Shown piece after piece: positions 18,501-25,122 of a stretch of DNA of 64,000 nucleotides. The position numbers and the translations under genes were made by a program. Source of the stretch: Ciona savignyi (lineage: Eukaryota > Chordata > Ascidiacea > Phlebobranchia > Cionidae); the NCBI GenBank assembly GCA_000149265.1, contig CH002367.1, positions 465,300-529,299 of the forward strand. The letters run 5' to 3'. The notes beneath the pieces were generated by a model. It made no database searches. It was not told where the DNA came from and worked only from the letters and a program-made list of their open reading frames with translations. Position 1 is the stretch's first letter; each line of letters opens with the position of its first letter.

Positions 18501-19863
18501 GAACCAGCGGATTAATGGGTTCTACTGAATTAAAGGAACATGTGAATCATACACAACACACTGCAATAGCTTCGCTAACCCGACGGTGTGCGCGAAATAT
18601 AAATTGAGTGTGTTTACCCTGTCGGTTCTCCTTTTCACGATTCACGGGGATAAACACAAATATCATATCCTAATCTAGCATAATACGAAAATCAGGGATT
18701 CGCTGTAGTTGCTAGCGCGGTGGTCGCCGTACTTTGCCTGACACGTCAGCAATTTCACGGTTGGCGCTATTCAAGAGATCGTTCCAATAGTTTCAAGTAC
18801 CAGCTGCTCGGGTTTTAATCGTTAACGTTGAGCACCGTATCACCACTGACTCACCAGACCAGACTGCTGAAGCTCCTGTGGCTGCTGATGACCACCAGAC
18901 GCGTTGAAACCTCGATGACTTCCATTTTGCTCAGCAATATTAACGTAACTGTGTCCATTTGAAGCGAGATTCTGTAAAATTAATAAAAATAAGACCGAAG
19001 TTCAAGGTTCTGTTGAAAGAAAACGCTGAGGTGGCATAATTGGGACAGAGACTGATACGTGTCAAAACTAGCCATAGTACGAATAGTTATGTGGGCGAAT
19101 GGTTAACGCAACCGATACATATACAAACTAACATACAAAAAAACGGTCTTAGCAACGAGCTCATTCTTGGTTCGAAAATCAGACCGGTTTAAAACAAACA
19201 AAAAACTTGCAATAATACTGTGTGTTTCATTGAAAAAATAGGAAATATAAGAAAATGCTTGAGGGTACGATAATTATGACAGATTGTGTCATTGACCGAC
19301 TTTTCTTAACGATTCGCTCGACACTAAAAACGAGCTGAGTTGACAAACCGTTAAGCTGAGCTCGCGTATGTGGTTCAAGGTCATGGACCTCATAACATGA
19401 CCCAGGCAACTGTAAATACGAGACATCTACTGTTCGTCGTACACTTGAGCTGAAACTCAATACCAAGCTGCTTAACGACTGCTTTGCTTGGCGGGTTTGT
19501 GCGTCGCCTTTTAGCCGAAGGGTTGCAGATTCAAAACTAGTCGCTAGTCCTTTGGCAAGGCACTTAACGTTTAATGGATTCTGACATAAATAGGTTCTAC
19601 CAAAATTAAAGAAACGTCTGAATCATGTATAACACACTTCAATAGCTCAGGGTAATTCGACGGTGGGCGCGAGGTTATCTGACGATTGTCAGTGTGTTAA
19701 CACCCCTTGCTTTTTCCCAATCATTATGATAAAATAAATATTCTATCCTTACTTCGTGTGACGTCACTCTTCTCGACGATTCGACTCTGGTGACGTGACG
19801 AGTCGGGTGACGTAACGCATCACGTAACGATTCCTCCATATTATCGAACTCTGATTTTAACAC
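6376..19863 (-). CDS. NCKAP5-like: NCKAP5/NCKAP5L-like scaffold protein (15 exons, 5' end missing)
   Basis: Gene-level entry; the exons are listed separately. Joining the fifteen exons gives 5085 nt, exactly 1695 codons including the stop, with every junction in phase. This is comparable to vertebrate NCKAP5 (about 1900 residues) and NCKAP5L (about 1330). Identification rests on the N-terminal coiled coil. The exon at 17462 reads AAQVVQSELVQRRLQSEC, and vertebrate NCKAP5 has a closely matching segment (ANQVVQALLTQKDLREEC, from memory). The exon at 19753 has FDNMEESLRDAL against FSRMEETVRNLL. The rest is long, Ser/Pro-rich and probably disordered, as in the family. NCKAP5 binds Nck SH3 domains and NCKAP5L binds microtubules. 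The product is probably a cytoplasmic scaffold. Its first coding exons must lie upstream of 19863 and were not found. Confidence 0.8.
6637..6706 (-). repeat. tRNA-like SINE head remnant
   Basis: The minus strand reads GATTGGTAGAGCGTTAGACT (A-box-like), followed about 20 bp later by ATGATCGAAATC (B-box-like). It has no acceptor-stem pairing, so it is a remnant and not a working tRNA gene. Confidence 0.45.
6776..6955 (+). repeat. SINE (type A), degenerate
   Basis: Contains GAAACTGGTCGCAAGCTAGT, the central motif GTCCTTGGGCAAGGTGCTT, and a tail with AAACTGCAATAGCTTC and TAGGCGCGA. It lies in the last intron of the NCKAP5-like gene. Confidence 0.65.
7023..7783 (-). CDS. NCKAP5-like: NCKAP5-like, penultimate exon
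   Basis: The acceptor TTTTCTTTTTCAG precedes 7783 and joins in phase 0. The 253 codons are rich in Ser, Thr, Pro and Arg. Features include a VYENAATF motif (Tyr codon at 7105-7107), repeated Ser-Arg patches (SQSGSRISRF, SPESRSTTPKS) of the type seen in microtubule-binding basic regions, and a PPTPQ stretch. The strong donor GTGAGC at 7022 overlaps an in-frame TGA (7019-7021). Reading on would stop after Ser-Leu-Arg, but splicing to 6532 keeps the frame and is preferred. Confidence 0.75.
7853..8001 (-). CDS. NCKAP5-like: NCKAP5-like exon
   Basis: The acceptor GTAATTCCAG precedes 8001 and the donor GTAAGT follows 7853. It has 149 nt and enters in phase 1. It encodes a helical, less disordered segment (NYAEHQKVFEKAFISSVVQA, then ELSQMAGARNSLVEGRM). 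It stands out from the Ser/Pro-rich exons on both sides and is likely a conserved functional helix. Confidence 0.8.
8028..8350. repeat. Intronic tandem duplication
   Basis: Two diverged units of about 160 bp. Both contain CAGTGTTGCCG, then AAATAGAAAAGCAAG, then CAAGGCTA(A/G)TT, then C(C/T)CCAATCGC(A/T)GTA. The first unit starts with a run of 9-bp CCAGTGTTG/A repeats. It lies in the intron between the 8001 and 8571 exons. Confidence 0.6.
8571..9577 (-). CDS. NCKAP5-like: NCKAP5-like, largest exon
   Basis: It has 1007 nt, entering in phase 2 (acceptor ATTTCAG before 9577) and leaving in phase 1 (donor GTAATA after 8571). It carries three closely placed tyrosine motifs: DWYDNVV (Tyr near 9102), PPYENYPL (near 8955) and PPSYENVLL (near 8901). 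The last also contains a PPxY core that could bind WW domains. An acidic/Ala segment with CDAACDAA lies mid-exon. The end is basic and Pro-rich (LRPPKPSPSGPIGRI). Composition is that of a disordered docking region. Confidence 0.8.
9989..10592 (-). CDS. NCKAP5-like: NCKAP5-like exon
   Basis: It has 604 nt; the acceptor TGTTAAAG precedes 10592 and the donor GTATGT follows 9989. It opens with a very basic Arg/Ser patch (SASRRRSERQS), continues through Pro-rich sequence and ends with a short amphipathic segment (SSISFVNLMKAKFGRSSSG). That segment resembles the Phe/Leu-containing basic motifs of cytoskeletal linkers (inference). The phases (1 in, 2 out) match both neighbours. Confidence 0.8.
10630..10722. 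repeat. Minisatellite filling a short intron
   Basis: Repeats of AACACCAGA-type units, with the longer phrase ACACCAGAGCACTAACGAAA occurring twice. It occupies most of the 134-bp intron between the 10592 and 10727 exons. Confidence 0.65.
10727..10930 (-). CDS. NCKAP5-like: NCKAP5-like exon
   Basis: It has 204 nt; the acceptor TATTCCTAG precedes 10930 and the donor GTTGGT (non-consensus at +3) follows 10727. It begins ETPPRPAVQSKL (Pro-rich with a basic residue), then a Ser/His/Arg segment, and ends LKNRRMSE. Both junctions are phase 1. Confidence 0.75.
11035..11240. repeat. tRNA-like repeats (type B), head-to-head remnants
   Basis: A reverse-strand A-box complement lies at 11046-11062, a reverse T-arm piece follows from about 11085, and a forward copy starts at 11157 with GTCGTGTGGCCGAATGGTTA. 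They lie in the intron between the 10930 and 11360 exons. Confidence 0.6.
11360..11606 (-). CDS. NCKAP5-like: NCKAP5-like exon
   Basis: It has 247 nt; the acceptor CATTCCCAG precedes 11606 and the donor GTGAAA follows 11360. It contains six consecutive prolines after an acidic Asp-Phe (DDFPPPPPPHV). This is a profilin/EVH1- or SH3-type ligand and fits the Nck-binding history of the family. DGYVLMDP follows. It enters in phase 0 and leaves in phase 1. Confidence 0.8.
11961..12227 (-). CDS. NCKAP5-like: NCKAP5-like exon
   Basis: It has 267 nt (89 codons) and is phase 0 at both ends; the acceptor CTCCAAACAG precedes 12227 and the donor GTAAAG follows 11961. It encodes a basic Ser/Arg region (RRKSYSAACRKSQSLDHL) and a short charged helix (ELGQLENQDKQRIQENVE). 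Confidence 0.8.
12310..12456 (+). repeat. SINE (type A) tail
   Basis: Contains CACATTGCAATAGCTCCGG, GGTGATCTGACGATTGCCC and the ending GGGATAAACAAGACTATTC. It lies intronic, just upstream (in gene direction) of the 12227 exon. Confidence 0.7.
12593..12662 (-). repeat. tRNA-like pseudogene or SINE head
   Basis: The minus strand reads GTTGGTTTAGTGGTAGCGTG (A box), then CCTCCCTTCGGAAGG (a hairpin), then GGGTATCAAAACCC (B-box-like with T-to-A changes). The ends do not pair as an acceptor stem, so I do not call a functional tRNA. Confidence 0.45.
12670..13620. other. Intronic AT-rich stretch
   Basis: Strongly AT-rich intron sequence of the NCKAP5-like gene with poly(A)/poly(T) runs near 13230-13310. 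Nothing else recognised. Confidence 0.5.
13634..13738. repeat. Intronic minisatellite, 19-20 bp unit
   Basis: About five imperfect units of the form (A/T)TGTGGTGGTGTGTATATT. They start some 40 bp beyond the donor of the 13777 exon. Confidence 0.65.
13777..13922 (-). CDS. NCKAP5-like: NCKAP5-like exon with octaproline
   Basis: The acceptor TTTTTTCTCTCAG precedes 13922 and joins in phase 1 to give Asp-Leu followed by eight prolines. It then continues CDDVIDHVTRTEEFPRSTSK. The proposed donor GTGAAC after 13777 gives phase 0, which the next exon needs. A stronger-looking GTTGTT donor about 35 bp earlier would break the downstream frame. The 3' boundary is the least certain in this gene. Confidence 0.6.
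13940..15178. other. Intronic stretch, no feature seen
   Basis: AT-rich intron of the NCKAP5-like gene. Near 14605-14700 the plus-strand sequence resembles a reversed tRNA-like segment (GAGCGTACCCGCTCTCAAATCC) but it is too degraded to call. Confidence 0.4.
15180..15418 (-). repeat. SINE (type A), near full length
   Basis: Reverse-strand copy, one of the best preserved. Read on the minus strand it has CCGGCCGGTTAGTCTGGTGG (5' head with A box), GTCGCCTTTCAATTGAAAGG, a B-box-like region, GTCGCTAGCTAGTCGG, the central motif TGTGTCCTTGGGCAAGGCACTT and the tail ending in CCGACGATTGCCC. It inserted in the intron about 50 bp from the donor of the 15466 exon. Confidence 0.8.
15466..16404 (-). CDS. 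NCKAP5-like: NCKAP5-like exon (312 codons)
   Basis: The acceptor CTCATCCCAG precedes 16404 and the donor GTGGAT follows 15466; phase 1 at both ends. Two bases complete a Gly codon before Met at 16402. The first ~45 residues are helical (KLVAQIMTRLALDTPNKEFI) and the rest is Ser/Lys-rich. Tyrosine motifs: ESYDNDG (Tyr near 15874) and SPYENEPF (near 15691). A KSQSFDNNAY phrase echoes the KSQSLDHL of the 11961 exon. Reading past the donor continues open for 35 codons into a SINE, which is an artefact. Confidence 0.8.
16887..16997 (-). CDS. NCKAP5-like: NCKAP5-like exon
   Basis: It has 111 nt; the acceptor TTAACCCCCCAG precedes 16997 and the donor GTAAAT follows 16887; phase 1 on both sides. It encodes an acidic linker (PPEEDHTG ... 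PEDGIDPMTELHSSVERTTQ) between the coiled coil and the long disordered part. Confidence 0.7.
17058..17232 (+). repeat. SINE (type A)
   Basis: Forward copy with head CCGGTTAGTCTGGTGGTTTA, TCGCCTTTCAACCGAA, the central motif TGTGTCCTTGGGCAAGGCACTT and a short tail ending in GGGATAAACATAAATATATC. The usual tail middle is deleted. Intronic. Confidence 0.8.
17462..17609 (-). CDS. NCKAP5-like: NCKAP5-like exon, coiled-coil core
   Basis: It has 148 nt; the acceptor ATCCAACACACAG precedes 17609 and the donor GTGGGA follows 17462. This exon identifies the gene: AAQVVQSELVQRRLQSEC and the following Leu-Arg-Arg-Gln-Val-x-x-Leu ... LQQRK match the NCKAP5 segment with ANQVV, EEC and FQQRV in the same order and spacing. 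The heptad pattern of Val/Leu supports a coiled coil. Confidence 0.85.
17740..18260. other. Intronic stretch, no feature seen
   Basis: AT-rich intron sequence with no repeat or exon recognised. Confidence 0.45.
18271..18387 (-). CDS. NCKAP5-like: NCKAP5-like exon, coiled coil
   Basis: It has 117 nt, phase 0 at both ends; the acceptor CTATCATGTTAG precedes 18387 and the donor GTAACA follows 18271. It encodes a charged helix with heptads (VLLAERVKKMEDQNHQLIKL). This corresponds to the NCKAP5 stretch LKALEAENSALALENE that precedes the ANQVV segment. Confidence 0.8.
18393..18685 (+). repeat. SINE (type A), full length
   Basis: Forward copy: head (TAGTGGGTTAGTGCGTCGCC), B-box region, GTTCGCTAGCTAGTCGG, a mutated central motif (TGTCCTAGAGCAAGGCACG), tail with ACACACTGCAATAGCTTCG and GGGGATAAACACAAATATC. 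It starts only about 5 bp upstream of the acceptor of the 18387 exon, so branch point and polypyrimidine tract lie inside SINE sequence. Confidence 0.75.
18855..18971 (-). CDS. NCKAP5-like: NCKAP5-like exon
   Basis: It has 117 nt, phase 0 at both ends; the acceptor TTAATTTTACAG precedes 18971 and the donor GTGAGT follows 18855. It encodes a Gly/Gln/Asn-rich linker with HSYVNIAEQ near the start (Tyr at 18945-18947). YVN is a classical Grb2-SH2 ligand core if phosphorylated. Confidence 0.75.
19080..19195 (+). repeat. tRNA-like repeat (type B)
   Basis: Forward copy: GTGGGCGAATGGTTAACGC, anticodon-like stem ACCG...CGGT with a ~29-nt loop, and CTTGGTTCGAAA for the T arm. Intronic. Confidence 0.75.
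19492..19750 (+). repeat. SINE (type A) abutting a splice donor
   Basis: Forward copy with TGTGCGTCGCCTTTTAGCC, AGGGTTGCAGATTCAAAAC, GTCCTTTGGCAAGGCACTTA and a complete tail ending ATATTCTATCCTT. The last SINE bases supply the +3 to +6 positions of the donor (GTAAGG) of the 19753-19863 exon. Confidence 0.75.
19753..19863 (-). CDS. NCKAP5-like: NCKAP5-like exon (most 5' one found)
   Basis: It has 111 nt, phase 0 at both ends; the acceptor CTCCAATCTCCCAG precedes 19863 and the donor GTAAGG follows 19753. It encodes a helix, LKSEFDNMEESLRDALRHP, that aligns with NCKAP5 FSRMEETVRNLLQS, followed by a basic Arg/His/Thr tail. There is no start Met in context, so further 5' exons are required. Confidence 0.8.
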
Positions 19864-20161
19864 CTGGGAGATTGGAGCCGGTTAATCGTGATAATACGTG
19901 ACGTAGTATCTAATGTATGGCATCAATTTGATTTGTTCTATGGAAACCCTGTCCACTTCCAGTGTAGTTGTGGCCTCTGGCAAGGCATAAACGTCCCCTT
20001 TAATCAGTGTGGATTTAAATGGATCGAAATATACAAGTTCGCTGGTTTGAGTACGTGTGTGGGGAAAACCGTGTCAAATAGCTGACACGGGTGGTCGCAT
20101 GGTCGACGAAATGACATGAACTTTGTGTGACGCCCGAGTAGAAATAGTACACGATTGACGG

Positions 20162-20284
20162 ATGTTATTTGTAATCCACGATAAAAGTATATTATTTCTA
20201 CTCCACGGTAGAAGTATGTGTTAATTTCAGTCCACGGTAGAAGCATGTTATTTGTAATCCACGATAGAAACATGTTATTTCGAC
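20162..20284. repeat. Minisatellite, 27-bp unit
   Basis: Four and a half units of the form ATGTTATTTGTAATCCACG followed by (A/G)TAGAA(G/A)(T/C), at 20162, 20189, 20216 (29 bp), 20245 and 20272 (partial). The units differ at several positions, so the array is not recent. Confidence 0.75.
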
Positions 20285-20917
20285 TATTCTAAATGCGCGG
20301 TAACGGCGGGCATAAGTGGGATACAAAAATAGACGTGGTCTGAATAGGCGGTCGACCAAATTGCCGCACTTAGCCTTGCAAAACACGCCTTGGGTTGAAA
20401 GAATGTAACCGCTGGCGACCTACGCTGTACAACTATGAAAACTACAACCAAGTTCATGTACACGAAGGCATACAAGACCACAGCAGCGTGGCGGTATAAT
20501 TGTACTTAATTGTGGAGCGAGGCTTGAAGTATGGAAAGTACGGCAGCTTCGAGCTTAACAATGTTGTGTGATGACTTGTGTATTCAGATGGAGCCGTCGG
20601 TAAGCGGAATTTGAAGTGTTTTGGAAGTTGTTTTCAAAATATGCAAAACGCGTAATAAGATGAACCCAATAACTGGCAAGCGACGTTAAAATTGCTTATC
20701 ATTGATAGGTTTCCTTTCACCGGGACTTAATGATAGCTGTTATGATCGAATTGCGCTCTGCTGTGGAAACCGTGATATATATACACAAGCTAATCCTTGC
20801 AGGAATGCGCTATCATGCCTAACATAATTTTACAAAACAGAGTTTTCCAGCGAAATTATATGTAATAGGTAGTATACACCACCAGTTTGACTTTGCGTAT
20901 CGGGGTTACTTAATGTT

Positions 20918-20985
20918 TAATTACCTCACGCCCATAGCCTGGTTATCGGGGCTATTGCAGTGTATTGTAGATACATTGAGAAATA
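20918..20985 (-). repeat. SINE (type A) tail fragment
   Basis: Reverse-strand piece: ACCTCACGCCCATAGCCTGG and GGGGCTATTGCAGTGTATTG, both from the SINE tail. Confidence 0.6.
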
Positions 20986-23019
20986 ATGGATTTTAGTATG
21001 TAAACTGGTATGTATCCATATTTAGACACTCAATCCATTCGGTGCCGTGTTTTTAACTCGGAGTCGCTAAATACGGGATGAAAATGGTAACAAGAACGAA
21101 GCAATCGGATTACGAGGTTTTAGTCCTCGCTTCGCCCGGCTTTTAATCGAGTTGTTGGTGTGTTTCTGTCAATTTGGAATCTTCTAAGTGTCAACAAATG
21201 TGGTCCGCAACATCTAGCGAGTTGTCTTTAAAATAGAATGTCACCACGCCTCAATTATATGTCTTACACAATTGTGAAGTGGCTCGAAAGCGATGCGTGA
21301 AGTTATGTGCTCAATTCACTGGTTCAAATAAGCGTAATCACAATCCACTTACCATGCCGAGACGCGATAGAATGTTACACAATTTCATTAATAATATGTG
21401 AGAATAAATTTAAGTAAAGAAATTGCAATATGAGAATTACGCTTGCTTTATATCTTTCTGTCTTTTGTTTTTATTAAGCCAAATGCCTCATGAATGTACC
21501 TCTAACACTAGTTTTAGACGCATTTACCGTGATTATTTTTTAAACCTTTCTTTATAGTGGAGGTCTATTAGAGGTGGCGCTTAAATAGAGGTTTTATGGT
21601 ACATGGATGTACAACTGTGACTGCGAAACAATGTTTTTGACGCGATAGAAAACGAAGTATTACAAGGCGAATGTGTCATCATATCCAGCACCTATTATTT
21701 CTCTATCCAGTAATTGAGACACTTACAAGGTGTAGTGTGATCAGATTTTTATACAAAGAGACGTATTTGATGAAATTACAGCGCAATTTGGATCCAACAA
21801 GCCGTATAAGCAGAATAATTTTTTTTAAGTTTCGGGCATTTATCTAAAAATATACGCCAAACTGGAAATCTAGTTTACAAATTTAAAATATTCTTTGAAA
21901 ACAATATTACAGCTCAAAAACTTTAAGATGAAAACATACTAAGGCGATTAAAAAACACAAGAATGACATATTATATTAAGCATATTATAAGGGCAGTTAT
22001 CCCCGTTCCCATTTCCATTTTTTAGTTTTTAAAGTTTTCAACAATTTTAATAATTGTTTTGTTCAAAAAAAGTTCTTTCTTCAATTTATTACACTTTGAT
22101 AAAGTAAAATGAAAGGCAAACTTGTACGCTATTAGGCTACTCAGTAGTGTTTATATAATTAAATTACTGTCAGGTTGGTACTTGTATTTCTATCTGCAAG
22201 TTCGTATATGGTGTTTGGTACTTCGTTCAAACGTGAGTTATGCTGGTATTAAATGGCAGGCAGTAGGTGCTACAGGTCAAAGTTTTCCTCTGGTTAAGTG
22301 AGCGTTAAAAGCCACAGCGCGAACAGCACTTTAAAATAATCCATAAAAACAACATCTAGTGTTGGTTTAGTTATTTTTTTATAACACATAACTTATTACA
22401 AAGTTGACTAGCAATAAAAACAAGCAACTAAGTATAAAACAACATTCTCACGTATGGGTCAGTTAGAGGCTACAGGACTGTTATTCTAATAATTAAAACA
22501 CGCATACACAAATAACTGAATCAATGACAGTAATTCTATCAACTGAGCAAATTTTTTTGTAAAACGGACCTTTTTAACAGTTTTTTTAAAGACCGGGCAC
22601 TCAAAATGTTGGTATTCGTAGATTTGCAAATGGCAGTTTGGTAAAACTTGTAACGGAAACTCTAAATTTATGTTTTATGCCGTTGTACAAGTTTTAGTAA
22701 AAGTTACCCTTAAAATGACAATTTTCGGGAAACCCATAATTTTGCAACGCGTTCTAGCGCTGATGTTGACTAGAGATTAGTTAAAATAACTAGATATGGA
22801 CAGCAGGTTAATATCTCAATTGTTCATGATTGTGCATAAACGTAACAAGGGTCATTATGAGCGCTTAAAAAAACAATGTCCGAGCGAACAGGTGCAGGTT
22901 AAACAGCAAGCAAGATGCGGCAATTGTGCTGCAACGGTGCTAGCACGGTGCTAGCATGATACACTGTTTGTGTTTTACATGTTTATCCCAGTAAACTAGA
23001 AAATGTCTCGGGAAATTTT

Positions 23020-23217
23020 AAGATTATCTCATGCCCATCGGTGGGTTACCGGAGCTATTTAAGTGTGTTGTGTATGATTTACACGTTTCTTTAATTTCGG
23101 ACAAATGTCCGCTAAGTGCCTTGCCCACCGACACAACCGAAAAACTTGCACCAGTTTTTAACCTGCAACTCTTCGGTTGAAAGGCGTCGCACTAACCCAC
23201 CAAGTTAATCGCACAAA
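23020..23217 (-). repeat. SINE (type A)
   Basis: Reverse-strand copy from tail (CATGCCCATCGGTGGGTTACC, GCTATTTAAGTGTGTTG) through the central motif complement (AAGTGCCTTGCCCACCGACA) to the head complement (GGTTGAAAGGCGTCGCACTAA). Confidence 0.75.
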
Positions 23218-25017
23218 CAATAAGTATTTAAGATATTTAAAAATTAGACATTTTCCGACATTTACTTGCACAAGTAGACTACCACGAAATTATTAAGTTA
23301 AAACAATATTTGGAAAGTAATAATTCTTTTTGTGTTTAGACGTTTTAAAGTATAACTCAATTACACTAACCACCAGTCAAATTGTTTTATTACCTTAAGG
23401 AGAAATAACGTATGTCAACCGCTGTTTTACCTACGTAAATGCTAAACAGGAAAAGGGCAAAATAATTGCGGCTTTACGCTCGAAAGATGCTGGTACAAAA
23501 TAAGCAAGTACCAGCAGATGCCTTGCCGTGTTTTGTTACATCATAATGAATAAGATCAAAGCTTCAACCCAAATTGACCACACATTAAAGCCGGGCTCCG
23601 GATATGTTACATCCCATAGCTTGATAATAGAAGAAAACGTTTTGAGGAAGCCATGGACTAATCCTATGAATAGATCTATTTCCGCATATATCTTGCCTGT
23701 ATTGTGCTGTCAGGGATAATAAAGTGAATATAACTGTTTAAGGAAGGGCAAGGTTTAACCTAAGAAACGAAGTTTGCTCACAAAATATCAATTTTATGTA
23801 ATTAAAAACAACAAGTCGATACGCCATGAATTAATTACAACATCTTAAAATAAAAAGTAAGAACCAAGTAGTAATGAAACTACATTTCTTGACCTACTGT
23901 CTCAAAAAAAAGCGTGCATAAAGTTATTTCGAAAAACTTTTATATTTGCAGAAATATCTCACATTCAATTCAACTATATCTTCATTACTTCTTTGTTCTG
24001 TCGACAATAGTGTATTGTGACGTATTCCAGATTGTGGAAAATAGCATGTACCGGCAGATTCAGACTCTACTATCTGTCAATCAAAGTTTTCAATTTTAAT
24101 TTTCAACTAAGTTTACTTAACAAGATAATTCAGTGTAAATTAATAGACTAAGGTGGAAATGCGTTTGTTGCGAAAACGTAGGAGACTTAGTGGAAACTAG
24201 GCGATTGTGGAGTTTTAGTGCTTTAAGTCCTAAAGTTTTGTGGTTGGTTACAATATGAAGATGGTTATCGGACAGTTAAAACCGCTAAAAAGGTCACGTC
24301 TTGAAATCACAAAAACAATTGAGGTTGACTAGTCCATTAGTGGCCGCGTCGAAACTGGTTACTTCAAGTCAAGAGAAGTGGTAAAAATCACGCCTAATCA
24401 CAAACACATGCGCTTGCTGACGGCTGTGTGACGGTGTCGACAACTAATTTGGACCACATACGAAGTAGCAAAATGCCGCGAATTTCACGGGAAAATAATC
24501 ACCTAAACCAGGCCGAACGGGGTGCTTTTAGTCGGCACACCTGTCCCCCTCTTGTGCAGTACCACTATAAGTCTACATTAACTGCAATTATGTTTGTTTG
24601 TACTTTAAACATACTGGGTTCACGGTCATTAAAACTTACTTTCACTTTGGTATGCGAGCTCGGGTAAAGTTGTTTTATCGGGAGTGTTAACGATCGAGGT
24701 GTGAGGTGTGCTTTTTTAGAGTGCGACGTGGTTCTGCCAGCTCATTAAATTTTACTGCGCCGTTTTACATAATAGTTAAAAGAACTACCTCCAGCAATAT
24801 AATCGGATAAACCATAAATATAAAGCAAAAACCTTACTTGGAATACAAATATAAGTTATTGCCATTGTATTTAACCTCAACTGTACTACTGTGCCAAAAT
24901 TTAGCTTATAATAATATTCCTGTAATGAGTTCCGATTTAAACTGGTGTATAAACGGAACAAACTGTTCATTGCGGCAGGTAACACTGAACTGTCAGTGAG
25001 TTAGAATTCCTTTGCAG

Positions 25018-25122
25018 GACCCCGAAGAATTTAGGTTGCGACAGTGCGTTCTTTCACACATGATTAAAAGCGAGAAATGCAACAAGTTCGCGACCACTCT
25101 TCTCTCGAAGTTACTTCTCTAA
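25018..25122 (+). CDS. Weak candidate terminal exon
   Basis: An acceptor-like TTCCTTTGCAG is followed by 34 open codons of charged sequence (DPEEFRLRQCVLSHMIKSEK), a TAA at 25120-25122 and AATAAA at 25123-25128. There is no partner exon. An open frame of this length is not rare by chance, so treat it only as a pointer. Confidence 0.2.
   Translation, partial: DPEEFRLRQCVLSHMIKSEKCNKFATTLLSKLLL

Noticed and set aside
19229-19466. 79-codon minus-strand frame with an acceptor-like TATTTACAG, as an extra NCKAP5-like exon
   Set aside because: The phases around it already agree without it, and no convincing donor follows in a usable phase.
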